This document shows, in pieces, positions 1-10,463 of a stretch of 64,000 nt of DNA. Position 1 is the first letter of the stretch. Each line of letters opens with the position of its first letter. The DNA lies in assembly GCF_014191375.1 (NCBI RefSeq), contig NZ_JACHWN010000005.1, forward strand, positions 306,230 through 370,229, given 5' to 3'. A program made the position numbers and the translations under genes. The notes below the pieces were generated by a model. The model saw nothing but the letters and a program-made list of their open reading frames with translations. It did not search any database and was not told where the DNA came from. This DNA comes from Mesorhizobium sp. RMAD-H1 (GTDB lineage: Bacteria > Pseudomonadota > Alphaproteobacteria > Rhizobiales > Rhizobiaceae).

Positions 1-465
1 AAAGCATTCGATGCCTTCGGCAATGTCGCGCCCGCCGGCGCCGCGATAAAAGGAGAGGGCAAGCGTATTGTCCTCCAGCGCCCAGACGACGGTGCCCTTC
101 AGTCCCATATCGGCAAGGCGGCGGCGCGCCGTGCGCAGGAGCCGGCCGCCCAGGCCGATGCCCTGATATTCCGGCTTGATGTAAAGCTCGTAGATCTCGC
201 CCTTCTGCGCGAGCTGGCGCGCCCGGTTGGGGCCGAGCGTGGCATAGCCGACGACCTCGCCGCTGACCTCGGCGACCAGGATCTGCGTGGAACGGCGAAT
301 GGCGCGGGCCCACCATTCGGCCCTGCGGCGCTGCAGCATGGCATTGAGCGCCTTATAGGGGATGATGCCGGCATAGGCGCCCCGCCAGGCGTCATGATGC
401 ACGTCCGCGATCGCTATCGCGTCGTTGAGGGCGGCTCGCCTGATATCTACGGTCACGGTCGACAT
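1..465 (-). CDS. GNAT family N-acetyltransferase, C-terminus cut by the window edge
   Basis: Reading leftward from an ATG at 465, the frame stays open to the window edge (155 codons). It encodes a protein starting MSTVTVDIRRAALNDA, with a typical GNAT order: an N-terminal region with DAWRGAYAGIIPY, a central beta strand (ILVAEVSGEVVGYATLG), and the acetyl-CoA binding motif A (YIKPEYQGIGLGGRLL, Q/R-x-x-G-x-G/A type) near residues 93-108, followed by ALEDN and FYRGAGG of motif B. Such enzymes move an acetyl group from acetyl-CoA to an amine; the substrate cannot be read from the sequence. The gene is transcribed leftward, away from typA's terminator. Only the last part of the domain is missing. 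Confidence 0.88.
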   Translation of the reverse strand, partial: MSTVTVDIRRAALNDAIAIADVHHDAWRGAYAGIIPYKALNAMLQRRRAEWWARAIRRSTQILVAEVSGEVVGYATLGPNRARQLAQKGEIYELYIKPEYQGIGLGGRLLRTARRRLADMGLKGTVVWALEDNTLALSFYRGAGGRDIAEGIECF

Positions 466-582
466 GGCCCTTAACCATAAGCGCAGCCGGCCACCGGCGG
501 CAACGAAAAAGAGGGGGCAAGAAAGGCAATCCCCAAGCTGTGATGAAAATGCCCTTAAGGGGAAATCGAGAATTGCTGAGGG

Positions 583-614
583 GCAAAAGAAAACGGCGCC
601 CGATCGGGCGCCGT
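583..614 (-). terminator. Rho-independent terminator of typA
   Basis: A perfect 22-bp palindrome (593-614, arms ACGGCGCCCGA/TCGGGCGCCGT) lies 26 nt past the typA stop. On the minus strand it is followed by TTTTCTTTTG, a standard intrinsic terminator. Confidence 0.88.
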
Positions 615-640
615 CGTCCTCATCATGTATATGCGCCCGC

Positions 641-2467
<1,827 letters not shown>

Positions 2468-2590
2468 GTAGGTCACTCTGTAATGGGGGTTGGGACGCCG
2501 CCTGCGAGCGCCGCTGTCATTTGACGCGCTGCATACAGGTTTTTCCGCGTTTGCGAAAGGGGGAGGCGTATTTATAGGTTACCGGCAGTT

Positions 2591-2617
2591 CCCCGGCGGC
2601 ACCACAGGCCGCCGGGG
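2591..2617 (-). terminator. Terminator-like hairpin after mgtE
   Basis: A 10-bp GC stem (CCCCGGCGGC/GCCGCCGGGG, 7-nt loop) sits 11 nt past the mgtE stop. No T-tract follows on the minus strand, so it may only slow or partly stop transcription toward typA. Confidence 0.5.
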
Positions 2618-2628
2618 AGCCGTAGACC

Positions 2629-4029
2629 TTAAAGTAAGGTGCCGGACAGAAAGATCAAGGCTACGGAGAAATAGATCACCAGCCCGGTGACGTCGACCAG
2701 GGTGGCGACGAAGGGCGCCGACGCGCTTGCGGGGTCGAAGCCCAGCCTCTGCAGAATGAATGGCAGCATCGATCCGGCGAGCGAGCCGAAAGTGACGATG
2801 GCGACCAAGGCGGTGGCGACGGTGATGGCGATCAGCATCCAGTGCGGCCCATAGTCATAGAAGCCGAGCGTCTGCCATGCGGTGATGCGGATCACGCATA
2901 TGACGCCGAGCAGCGCGCCCAGCGCCACTCCCGTCGGCATCTCCCGCAGCGCCACCTTCCACCAGTCGCGCAACTTGATATCCTGGAGCGCCAGAGCCCG
3001 GATCAGCAGCGAAGTCGCCTGGGAACCGGAATTGCCGCCGGAGCTCATGATGAGGGGTATGAAGAGCGCCAGCACCACCGCTCTTTCCAGCTCCACCTCG
3101 AAATACTGCATGGCGCTGGCGGTCAGCATCTCGCTCAGGAAGAGGATGCAGAGCCAGCCGCCGCGCTTCTTCAGCATCTCGCGGAAGCCGATTTCCATGT
3201 AGGGCTTGTCGATCGCCTCGAGACCGCCGAACTTGTAGGCGTCTTCGGTCATCTCCTCGGTCATGGCGTCGAGCACGTCATCGACCGTGACGATGCCGAT
3301 GACGTGGCGATCATCGTCGACCACCGGCACGGCGAGCAGGTCGTGCCTGCGGAAAAGCCGGGCCACTTCCTCGCGGTCGGTCAGAGGCGAGATGGCGACA
3401 GGCTTCTCGTCGCGTCCGATGGAGATGATGGGCGCATCGGGCTCGCTGGTGATGAGGCGGCGCAGGGTGACGACGCGCTGCAGCACCTTCGTCTTGGGAT
3501 CGACGACATAGATCGCGTAGACCGTCTCGCGCGAGCGCTCGACCTCGCGGATATATTGCAGGGTCCTGGAAACGGTCCAGGTGGCGGGCACGGAGATGAA
3601 CTCGGTCGTCATCAGGCTGCCCGCCGTATCGTCCGGATAATGCAGCAGCTTTTTCAGCGCGGCCTTGGTTTCCGGGTTCAGGATGGCGAAAAGCCGGGTG
3701 CGGATCGGGTCTTCCAGTTCCTGGAAGATATCGGTAACCCGGTCGGCCGACATGGCGTCGAGAATGGTGCCGGCCCGATCCAGCGGCAGATGCTCGAGGA
3801 TCTCGCCGGCCCGGCGCAGTTCCGGCTGGTCGAACAGGCGTACGGCCTGCTCGTACGGCAGATGCGCGATTGCTGCGATGGCATCGTCTATGTCGAGATC
3901 GTTGAGGACCTCGATCGCATCGGCCGGGCGCATCGCGGCGAGATGCTGTGCGATCGCCACCGCTGGGAGATCGGCGATATCGAGGATTTCCGGGGTGGTG
4001 ACTTCCGGGGAGAAGCTGTTTGGGGTCAT
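2629..4029 (-). CDS. mgtE: Magnesium transporter MgtE
   Basis: 466-residue inner-membrane Mg2+ channel/transporter. Order seen: MgtE N-domain of helical repeats (about 20-125: AAMRPADAIEVLNDLD, LPYEQAVRLFDQPELRRAGEILEHL), two CBS domains (about 130-250, ending in LAVPVVDDDRHVIGIVTVDDVLDAM), and a C-terminal membrane domain of about five helices (from roughly 300) with the pore-family sequence SSGGNSGSQATSLLIRALAL. The cytosolic domains of this family sense Mg2+ and gate the pore. I chose the ATG at 4029 because GGAAAGG lies 7 nt upstream; the frame extends further up without a ribosome site. Confidence 0.95.
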   Translation of the reverse strand: MTPNSFSPEVTTPEILDIADLPAVAIAQHLAAMRPADAIEVLNDLDIDDAIAAIAHLPYEQAVRLFDQPELRRAGEILEHLPLDRAGTILDAMSADRVTDIFQELEDPIRTRLFAILNPETKAALKKLLHYPDDTAGSLMTTEFISVPATWTVSRTLQYIREVERSRETVYAIYVVDPKTKVLQRVVTLRRLITSEPDAPIISIGRDEKPVAISPLTDREEVARLFRRHDLLAVPVVDDDRHVIGIVTVDDVLDAMTEEMTEDAYKFGGLEAIDKPYMEIGFREMLKKRGGWLCILFLSEMLTASAMQYFEVELERAVVLALFIPLIMSSGGNSGSQATSLLIRALALQDIKLRDWWKVALREMPTGVALGALLGVICVIRITAWQTLGFYDYGPHWMLIAITVATALVAIVTFGSLAGSMLPFILQRLGFDPASASAPFVATLVDVTGLVIYFSVALIFLSGTLL

Positions 4030-4380
4030 CGGTTTGCCTTTCCGTCGATCCGCCGTCATGGGCAGATCGTGACAAACCGGTTCCAAGCGGTCAGATCACG
4101 GCTGCCGATGACGGCTGAGACAATCGACTGTGACTGTCGCTTGGCATGAGAGTTGAACTCCGGTTAAAAAACTGCCGCCGCGGAACGCTGCGGCAACGCG
4201 AACATGATTTGCTACCGGGCCCCGGCAAAGTCAAGGGCCGCCATATCGGCAGCACGATGCGGCAAGGGGCCGCGCCGCGCCACGTCTGGACCGTTGAAGG
4301 TATTTTGCCTTGTGACGGAGCAGTCCGGGGCCTAGATGTGAGGGTGTATCGCCCCGCCCATACCGATCGGAGTTTCGCCC
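4030..4380. other. Intergenic region between divergent mgtE and the M3 peptidase gene
   Basis: About 350 nt without a credible gene; it must hold both divergent promoters and the mgtE leader. Several GC-rich short inverted repeats are present (for example GCCGC/GCGGC around 4170-4195). I could not recognise a known Mg2+ riboswitch by eye. Confidence 0.5.
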
Positions 4381-6432
4381 ATGTCCAGCACGAAAGCCGC
4401 CGTCAATCCCGCCCTGACCAATTGGTCCGGCCCGCTCGGCCTTCCGGATTTCACCGCCTTTTCCGACGAGGATTTCGGGCCGGCCTTCGACGCCGCACTG
4501 GCCGAGGACTGGGCGGAGATCGAGGCAATTGCGGCAAGCACGCAAAAGCCTGATATCGACAATACGCTGAAGGCATTGCAGCTTGCCGGCAAGGCGCTTG
4601 AACACGTTTCCGCGATCTTCTGGCTGCGTGCCGGGGCGCACACCAACGACACGATCCAGGCGATGGAGCGCGAGATCGCGCCGAAGATGTCGCGGCATTA
4701 TTCCAGGATCATGATGGACAGCCGGCTGTTCTCCCGCATCGATGCGCTTTATGCGCAACGCGACAAGCTTGGCCTCGACGAGGAAACGCTTCGGGTGCTG
4801 GAGAAAATCTGGAAACGCTTCATGCGCAGCGGCGCCAAGCTCGACGACAAGGGCAAGGCGCGTCTCGCCGACATAAACGAAAAGCTGGCGGCCCTGGGCG
4901 CTGCCTTCGGGCAGAATGTGCTGAAGGACGAGGCGGACTGGGCTCTCATCATCACGGACGAGGCCGACCTTGCCGGCCTGCCGGATTTCGTGCGCCAGGC
5001 CATGCGCGGGGCGGCGGAGGAGCGCGGGCGGCCGGACGCCTGGGCCGTGACGCTGGCGCGCGCCATCATGGAGCCCTTCCTGTCATTCTCGGAAAACCGC
5101 GCATTGCGCGAAAAGGCGTTCCTCGCCTGGGCGAAGCGCGGCGAGAATGGCGGCTCGTCGGACAATCGCGCCATCGTGGCGGAAATGGTCAGTCTGCGCG
5201 CCGAAAAGGCGAAGCTGCTCGGCTATGAGAGCTTCGCCGCCTACAAGCTCGACGACACCATGGCGAAGACGCCGGAAGCGGTGATGGATCTGCTCGAGCC
5301 GGTGTGGGAAAAGGCGCGGACGCGCGCGGCGGAAGAGGAGGCCGAGCTCGAACGGCTGATCGCCGCCGAGGGCGGCAATCACAAGGTCGCGCCTTGGGAC
5401 TGGCGCTATTATGCGGAGAAGCGCCGGGCCGAACGCTTCGCCTTCGACGAGACGGAGCTGAAGCCCTATCTCCAGCTTGAAAAGATCATCGAGGCGGCTT
5501 TTGCCGTCGCTACCCGGCTTTTCGGCATCCATTTCGAGGAGAAGAAGGGTATCCCGACCTGGCATCCGGATGTGCGTGTCTGGGAGGTGAAGAACTCGGA
5601 CGGAAGCCGTCGAGGCCTGTTCCTCGGCGATTATTTCGCCCGGCAGTCGAAGCGGTCGGGCGCGTGGATGAGCGCCCTGCAATCGCAGCACAAGCTCGAC
5701 GGCGGGGCGGAGCCGATCATCTACAATGTCATGAACTTCGCCAAGCCGCCGAAGGGCGAGCCGGCGCTCCTGTCGCTCGACGGTGCGCGCACGCTGTTCC
5801 ACGAGTTTGGCCATGCGCTGCACGGGCTCCTGTCGGATGTGACATGGCCCGCCGTCGCCGGCACCGCCGTCTCGCGCGATTTCGTCGAACTGCCGTCACA
5901 GCTCTACGAGCACTGGCTCACCGTGCCGGAGGTGCTGGAAAAATATGCGCTGCATTATGCGACAAACGAGCCGATGCCGAAGCAACTGCTCGACAAGATG
6001 CTGGCGGCGAAGACCTTCAATGCCGGCTTCGACACGGTGGAATTCACCGCTTCCGCGCTCGTCGATATGGCCTTCCACGCGAGCGGCGAGCCGGTGGCCG
6101 ATCCGCTGGCCTTCGAGGTGGAGACGCTGAAGAAGCTCAATATGCCCGACGCGATCATCATGCGCCATCGCACGCCGCATTTCACCCATGTGTTCTCGGG
6201 CGACGGCTATTCGGCCGGCTATTATTCCTACATGTGGTCGGAGGTGCTTGATGCCGATGCTTTCAGCGCCTTCGAGGAGACGGGCGATGCGTTCAACCCC
6301 GATCTGGCCGCAAGGCTCAAGCAATATATCTATTCGGCCGGCGGGTCGCAGGACCCGGAAGTGCTCTACAAGGCGTTCCGTGGCAAGATGCCGACGCCGG
6401 ACGCCATGATCGAGAAACGCGGGCTCGCCTGA
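4381..6432 (+). CDS. dcp: M3 family metallopeptidase (peptidyl-dipeptidase Dcp / oligopeptidase A type)
   Basis: 683-residue cytoplasmic zinc peptidase that degrades oligopeptides. The zinc motif HEFGH is at residues 474-478 inside LFHEFGHALHGLL, and the expected downstream glutamate region VSRDFVELPSQLYEHW follows about 25 residues later. The C-terminal HVFSGDGYSAGYYSYMWSEVLDADAF is the characteristic M3 substrate-binding block. Length fits Dcp (about 680). The ATG at 4381 follows a GGAG-like site (CGATCGGAGTTTCGCCC). It is transcribed convergently to the DUF1737 gene. The choice between Dcp and OpdA specificity cannot be settled from sequence alone. Confidence 0.93.
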   Translation: MSSTKAAVNPALTNWSGPLGLPDFTAFSDEDFGPAFDAALAEDWAEIEAIAASTQKPDIDNTLKALQLAGKALEHVSAIFWLRAGAHTNDTIQAMEREIAPKMSRHYSRIMMDSRLFSRIDALYAQRDKLGLDEETLRVLEKIWKRFMRSGAKLDDKGKARLADINEKLAALGAAFGQNVLKDEADWALIITDEADLAGLPDFVRQAMRGAAEERGRPDAWAVTLARAIMEPFLSFSENRALREKAFLAWAKRGENGGSSDNRAIVAEMVSLRAEKAKLLGYESFAAYKLDDTMAKTPEAVMDLLEPVWEKARTRAAEEEAELERLIAAEGGNHKVAPWDWRYYAEKRRAERFAFDETELKPYLQLEKIIEAAFAVATRLFGIHFEEKKGIPTWHPDVRVWEVKNSDGSRRGLFLGDYFARQSKRSGAWMSALQSQHKLDGGAEPIIYNVMNFAKPPKGEPALLSLDGARTLFHEFGHALHGLLSDVTWPAVAGTAVSRDFVELPSQLYEHWLTVPEVLEKYALHYATNEPMPKQLLDKMLAAKTFNAGFDTVEFTASALVDMAFHASGEPVADPLAFEVETLKKLNMPDAIIMRHRTPHFTHVFSGDGYSAGYYSYMWSEVLDADAFSAFEETGDAFNPDLAARLKQYIYSAGGSQDPEVLYKAFRGKMPTPDAMIEKRGLA

Positions 6433-6457
6433 ATAGCCGCACGATCCTGCCGGCATG

Positions 6458-6485
6458 TAGGTCCTCGGGCTGGACCGAGGACCTA
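6458..6485. terminator. Hairpin between convergent dcp and DUF1737 genes
   Basis: Perfect 11-bp stem (TAGGTCCTCGG / CCGAGGACCTA, 6-nt loop) centred between the two convergent stop codons. It probably acts as a bidirectional terminator, although neither side has a long T-tract. Confidence 0.65.
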
Positions 6486-6496
6486 AACCATCTCGT

Positions 6497-6703
6497 TCAG
6501 TAATCGCCGAGCTTGATATCGGGCGTATAGTCGACGCCCTCGACCTGCTTCACCACGGCCTGCCCGCAGTGGAGCGTGCCGGTGGCGGCGTTGAAGGTGT
6601 AGGCAGGCCCGCCATGCAGCTGCCAGCCCTTGTTGAGGGCGGCGGTGACCCGGTGGCAGAACTGGGAATCGTCGGGTCCGGTGATAAAACGATAGAGCTT
6701 CAT
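6497..6703 (-). CDS. DUF1737 domain-containing protein
   Basis: 68-residue protein beginning MKLYRFITGPDDSQFCHRV and containing LNKGWQLHGGPAYTF, the signature of the small DUF1737 family. No catalytic residues are known for the family. Its ATG overlaps the stop of the upstream CoA-ester lyase gene by 4 nt (ATGA), so the two are probably translationally coupled and form one operon. The function is unknown. Confidence 0.88.
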   Translation of the reverse strand: MKLYRFITGPDDSQFCHRVTAALNKGWQLHGGPAYTFNAATGTLHCGQAVVKQVEGVDYTPDIKLGDY

Positions 6704-7602
6704 CTTTTCTCGATGTCCTTGGCTGGTGTTGTGATCCTGCTTGCCTTGGCCAGGAGCCTTTCGGCCATGGCGAGGTGCAGCCGCTCGACCATCCTGCCCT
6801 TGAAAGGCAGAACGCCCTTGCCGGCATTTTCAGGCTGCATGAAGAGCTCGACGATGGCGCGGGCGTCGGCGATCTCCGCGTCGCAGGGAGAGAAGGCACG
6901 GTTGGCTCTCTCGATCTGCGAGGGGTGGATGAGCGTCTTGCCGTCGAAACCCATGGCGGCGCCCTGCCGGCATTCGCGCTCGAAGCCTTCGGCATCGGCG
7001 AAATCATTGTAGACGCCGTCGAGAACGTCGAGTCCGCCGGCGCGGGCGGCAAGCACGATCTGCATCAGCCAGGGAACCAGATATTTGCGTTCTCCGGCCG
7101 GATCGACGCCCGTCTCCCGGGCGATATCGTTGGTGCCGACCACGAAACAGGCAAGCCGCGCCGAGGAGTGAAGCCCGAGCTGCGCCACCTCGTCGGCATT
7201 GAGGATGCCGCGCGGCGTCTCGATCATCGCCCACAGCGCCAGCGTCTCGCTGGCATCGGCTTCATCGAGTGCGCCCGCGGTCTCGATCAGATCGCGCGGA
7301 TGCTCGACCTTGGGCAAAAGGATGGCATCCGGATTGCAGGCGCGGGCGGCGAGGATGTCCTCGGTGCCCCATTGCGAGGCAAGGGGATTGATGCGGATGA
7401 CGCGCTCGCACGCGGCGACAGGGTATTGGCGGAAATGCGCCCGCAGGGCCTCGCGCGCGCCTTCCTTCGCCTCGGGCGCCACCGCGTCCTCCAAATCGTA
7501 AATAATGGCGTCCGCCGCGAGCGTGACCGATTTCTGCAACGCCCTCGGATTGGAAGCTGGAACATAGAGCACCGAACGGCGCGGACGCGGGATATTCTTC
7601 AT
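6700..7602 (-). CDS. HpcH/HpaI aldolase / citrate lyase beta (CitE-like) family CoA ester lyase
   Basis: 300-residue TIM-barrel enzyme of the malyl-CoA/citramalyl-CoA lyase group, which cleaves or forms C-C bonds of acyl-CoA thioesters using Mg2+. Diagnostic segments: RSVLYVPASNPRAL at the N-terminus, the acidic DLEDAV metal site (about 35-40), IRINPLAS, LPKVEHPRDL, MIETPRGIL with the second metal-ligand glutamate, and DGKTLIHPSQI near the C-terminus. It is the first gene of a two-gene operon with DUF1737 and is divergent from leuD. The precise substrate (L-malyl-CoA, beta-methylmalyl-CoA or citramalyl-CoA) is not decided by these motifs. Confidence 0.9.
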   Translation of the reverse strand: MKNIPRPRRSVLYVPASNPRALQKSVTLAADAIIYDLEDAVAPEAKEGAREALRAHFRQYPVAACERVIRINPLASQWGTEDILAARACNPDAILLPKVEHPRDLIETAGALDEADASETLALWAMIETPRGILNADEVAQLGLHSSARLACFVVGTNDIARETGVDPAGERKYLVPWLMQIVLAARAGGLDVLDGVYNDFADAEGFERECRQGAAMGFDGKTLIHPSQIERANRAFSPCDAEIADARAIVELFMQPENAGKGVLPFKGRMVERLHLAMAERLLAKASRITTPAKDIEKR

Positions 7603-7739
7603 AGGTGCTTTCTGCCCGCATCCGCCGGCTCACGCAAGATGTGCCGTGCTGCCGCAAGCGCCCGCGTGGGCTTTTACTCCGCGCCAAGCTGGTGTAAAGC
7701 GTTGCGCTTGGAAAGAATATTAAGCCGACAGGTCAGATC

Positions 7740-8345
7740 ATGGACAAATTCACCAAGCTCACCGGCGTTGCCGCTCCCTTGCCGATCATCAATATCGACA
7801 CGGACATGATCATACCGAAGGATTATCTGAAGACGATCAAGCGCACCGGGCTCGGCAAGGGCCTTTTTGCGGAGATGCGCTATCTCGAGGATGGGTCGGA
7901 AAATCCGGATTTCGTGCTCAACAAGCCTGCCTACCGCCAGGCGCAGATCCTCGTTGCCGGCGACAATTTCGGCTGCGGCTCCTCGCGCGAGCATGCGCCT
8001 TGGGCACTGCTCGATTTCGGCATACGCTGCGTGATCTCGACCTCATTCGCCGACATCTTCTACAACAACTGCTTCAAGAACGGCATTCTGCCGATCACCG
8101 TCAGCCAGGAAGATCTCGACAAGCTGATGGACGATGCCTCGCGCGGCGCCAATGCGACGCTGACCGTCGATCTGGAAGCCAAGGAAATCCGCGGTCCCGA
8201 TGGCGGCGCGGTCAAGTTCGACCTTGACGATTTCAAGCGGCATTGCCTGCTCAATGGCCTCGACGATATCGGGCTCACGATGGAAAAGGCCTCGAGCATT
8301 GCCCGTTTCGAGGCGCAGAACGCCGACAAGCGTCCCTGGGCTTGA
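7740..8345 (+). CDS. leuD: 3-isopropylmalate dehydratase small subunit
   Basis: 201-residue swivelling subunit of isopropylmalate isomerase in leucine synthesis. It works with LeuC, which is not in this window. Seen: [33 protein letters not shown] at the N-terminus, and the substrate-binding loop [19 protein letters not shown], which contains the conserved GCGSSREHA. Length is typical. It is followed after 62 nt by a zincin gene on the same strand; leuB lies 5 kb further on the opposite strand, an arrangement common in Rhizobiales. Confidence 0.96.
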   Translation: MDKFTKLTGVAAPLPIINIDTDMIIPKDYLKTIKRTGLGKGLFAEMRYLEDGSENPDFVLNKPAYRQAQILVAGDNFGCGSSREHAPWALLDFGIRCVISTSFADIFYNNCFKNGILPITVSQEDLDKLMDDASRGANATLTVDLEAKEIRGPDGGAVKFDLDDFKRHCLLNGLDDIGLTMEKASSIARFEAQNADKRPWA

Positions 8346-8407
8346 TTTTTTGATCATTAGCGCCAGGCGCTGCTGTGTTGGAGCGGCGCCGGGCGAAAGG
8401 AGAAGAC

Positions 8408-8836
8408 ATGGCCCGAACCGATCAGACCGGCGATTGGGCTAAGCGTTTTTCCCCTTCGCTGGACGAAATGGAATCGCTCGCGATCGAAGCCTTCGCGCAT
8501 CTGCCCGCGCAGTTCCGCAGGCTTTGCGGCGATATCATCATCCAGGTCGCCGATTTTCCCGAAGACCAGATCATGGACGATATGGGGCTGGAGACGCCAT
8601 TCGATCTCCTGGGCCTTTTCGAAGGCCGGGGCATTGGCGAGCGCTTCACCATGACGACCGGCGAGGGCCCCAACCGGATCACGCTCTATCGCCGCGCCAT
8701 CCTCGACTATTGGGCGGAGCATGAGGAGACGCTGGGCGACATCGTCACCCATGTGCTGATCCACGAGATCGGCCATCATTTCGGCCTGTCGGACGAGGAT
8801 ATGGAGCGGATCGAGACGAGTGCGGATTCGCAGTAG
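8408..8836 (+). CDS. Metallopeptidase family protein (zincin-like, PF06262 type)
   Basis: 142-residue protein with the zinc motif HEIGHHFGLSDEDM near its C-terminus (HVLIHEIGHHFG), matching the small bacterial zincin_1 family. The body includes LCGDIIIQVADFPEDQIMDDMG and LYRRAILDYW. The ATG at 8408 is chosen because AAAGGAG stands 5 nt upstream; a longer frame lacks a ribosome site. The physiological substrate of this family is unknown. It shares its terminator with the convergent asd gene. Confidence 0.9.
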   Translation: MARTDQTGDWAKRFSPSLDEMESLAIEAFAHLPAQFRRLCGDIIIQVADFPEDQIMDDMGLETPFDLLGLFEGRGIGERFTMTTGEGPNRITLYRRAILDYWAEHEETLGDIVTHVLIHEIGHHFGLSDEDMERIETSADSQ

Positions 8837-8862
8837 CCGGTTGTCCCGTCAAAAAGCGCACA

Positions 8863-8889
8863 AAAAACGCCGGACGAGCCGGCGCTTTT
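8863..8889. terminator. Bidirectional terminator between zincin gene and asd
   Basis: Stem CGCCGG/CCGGCG with ACGAG loop, flanked by AAAAAA on the left and CTTTT on the right. It therefore gives a T-rich tail in both directions and can serve both convergent genes. Confidence 0.88.
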
Positions 8890-8913
8890 CAGCTTGTTCA
8901 GGAGATCGAAAGC

Positions 8914-9948
8914 TCAGGCAGCGAGCGCCTTGGGCTTGACCAGCCCGCGGGCGATCAGCAGTTCGGCGATCTGGATGGCGTTGAGAGCCGCGCCCTTGCG
9001 CAGATTATCCGAGACCACCCACATGGCGAGGCCGTTTTCCACCGTGATGTCCTCACGAATGCGGGAGATGTAGGTGGCGTCCTCGCCGGCGGATTCGTAA
9101 GGCGTGACGTAGCCGCCGTTCTCGCGCTTGTCGATGACCTGACAACCGGGTGCATCGCGAAGAATGTCACGCGCTTCGTCAGCGGTAATCGGCTTCTCGA
9201 ACTCGATATTGACGGCCTCGGAATGGCCGATGAAGACAGGCACGCGCACGGCGGTGGCGGTCAGCTTGATCTTGGGATCGAGCATCTTCTTGGTTTCGGC
9301 CACCATCTTCCATTCTTCCTTGGTGTAGCCGTCCTCCATGAAGACATCGATATGAGGAATGACGTTGAAGGCGATGCGCTTGGTGAACTTCTTCGTCGTG
9401 ATCGGGTCGGCCACGAAGACCGCGCGGGACTGCTCGAAGAGCTCGTCCATGCCTTCCTTGCCCGCGCCGGAAACCGACTGGTAGGTCGAGACGACGACGC
9501 GCTTGATGGTGGCCGCGTCATGCAGCGGCTTCAGCGCCACGACGAGCTGCGCCGTCGAGCAATTGGGATTGGCGATGATGTTGCGCTTGCGGAAGCCCTC
9601 GATGGCATCGGGGTTCACTTCCGGCACGATCAGCGGCACGTCGGCGTCGTAGCGCCAGGCGGAGGAATTGTCGATGACGACGCAGCCCTGCGCGCCGATC
9701 TTCGGCGACCATTCCTGCGAGATCGTGCCGCCCGCCGACATCAGGCAGATGTCGGTATCGGAGAAATCATGCGTGTCGAGCGCCTTCACCTTCAGCGTAT
9801 GGTCGCCATAGGAAACTTCCGTGCCCTGGCTGCGGCGCGAGGCGAGCGCCACCACCTCGTCGGCCGGAAAGCCGCGTTCGTCGAGAATATTGAGCATTTC
9901 GCGGCCCACATTGCCCGTGGCGCCGACAACCGCAATCTTGAAACCCAT
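8914..9948 (-). CDS. asd: Aspartate-semialdehyde dehydrogenase
   Basis: 344-residue NADPH enzyme that reduces aspartyl phosphate to aspartate semialdehyde, the branch point to lysine, methionine and threonine. Motifs: N-terminal nucleotide-binding VVGATGNVGREML (7-19), active-site NPNCSTAQ with catalytic Cys130, and SVSGAGKEGMDEL; the C-terminus carries SDNLRKGAALNAIQIAEL. The start at 9948 has AGGAG 10 nt upstream; the frame is open for 34 more codons without a ribosome site. LysC, the preceding enzyme, is encoded at 49.9 kb in this window. Confidence 0.97.
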   Translation of the reverse strand: MGFKIAVVGATGNVGREMLNILDERGFPADEVVALASRRSQGTEVSYGDHTLKVKALDTHDFSDTDICLMSAGGTISQEWSPKIGAQGCVVIDNSSAWRYDADVPLIVPEVNPDAIEGFRKRNIIANPNCSTAQLVVALKPLHDAATIKRVVVSTYQSVSGAGKEGMDELFEQSRAVFVADPITTKKFTKRIAFNVIPHIDVFMEDGYTKEEWKMVAETKKMLDPKIKLTATAVRVPVFIGHSEAVNIEFEKPITADEARDILRDAPGCQVIDKRENGGYVTPYESAGEDATYISRIREDITVENGLAMWVVSDNLRKGAALNAIQIAELLIARGLVKPKALAA

Positions 9949-10013
9949 TGTGCTTTTCTCCTGTCCCTCTCCGCTTCTCTTGAAGAAACCCGGTGGCCAT
10001 GCGGGTTTTCCTT

Positions 10014-10032
10014 CCCCGGGCCGGACCCGGGG
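10014..10032. repeat. GC-rich palindromic hairpin upstream of asd
   Basis: CCCCGGG-CCGGA-CCCGGGG stem-loop, imperfectly extended by CTT/GAG. It resembles short intergenic palindromes scattered in rhizobial genomes. It could equally be part of the asd leader; no T-tract follows. Confidence 0.4.
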
Positions 10033-10317
10033 AGAGGGCGAGCAGGCCAAGGGAAATCAGACCGTTTTCGTGGTCGTTTTCGTCGTGGTTTTGGCCGTGG
10101 ATTTGGTGGAAATGGAGAACATGCGCCCGCATCCGGCGGCAAAGCCGGAAAGATGCGACGAAGCTGGCGCTGCCGATACGCGATGCACGCGGGTTCTCCT
10201 TGTCCGCTGGTGCTTGTACGCCGTTTGCGGAAAGAGTCAATCGCCCTGTTGATCGAGCGTAAAGCATTCGGAAACATGCCCGTGTGGCGGCAGCTTTACA
10301 GCATTTGCCGGCGCGAT

Positions 10318-10335
10318 CTTAGACTAAAGTCATAA
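10318..10335 (+). promoter_or_regulatory. Possible dyad operator upstream of the MHS transporter gene
   Basis: CTTAGACTAAAGTCATAA contains GACT-AA-AGTC, a short perfect dyad. It lies about 130 nt before the transporter start. The assignment as a regulator site is a guess from symmetry and AT-richness against a GC-rich background. Confidence 0.25.
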
Positions 10336-10463
10336 GCCGAAAGAATACTGCCCCAATTCCCCGTTTGAGGTCATGATGTGCACGTATCAGGTGAAGCATG
10401 CGGCTGGAGGATTCCGCGTGCTTCGCGGTCAGCGTTTACATGCTGTCTTGGGAGGACACATCA

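Larger units (their letters stand above)
9949..10463. other. Intergenic region between divergent asd and the MHS transporter gene
   Basis: 515 nt without a credible gene. It contains a GC-rich hairpin at 10014-10032, T/G-rich sequence at 10060-10115 (GTTTTCGTGGTCGTTTTCG-like), and near 10318-10335 a small dyad that may be an operator for the rightward transporter. Confidence 0.5.
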
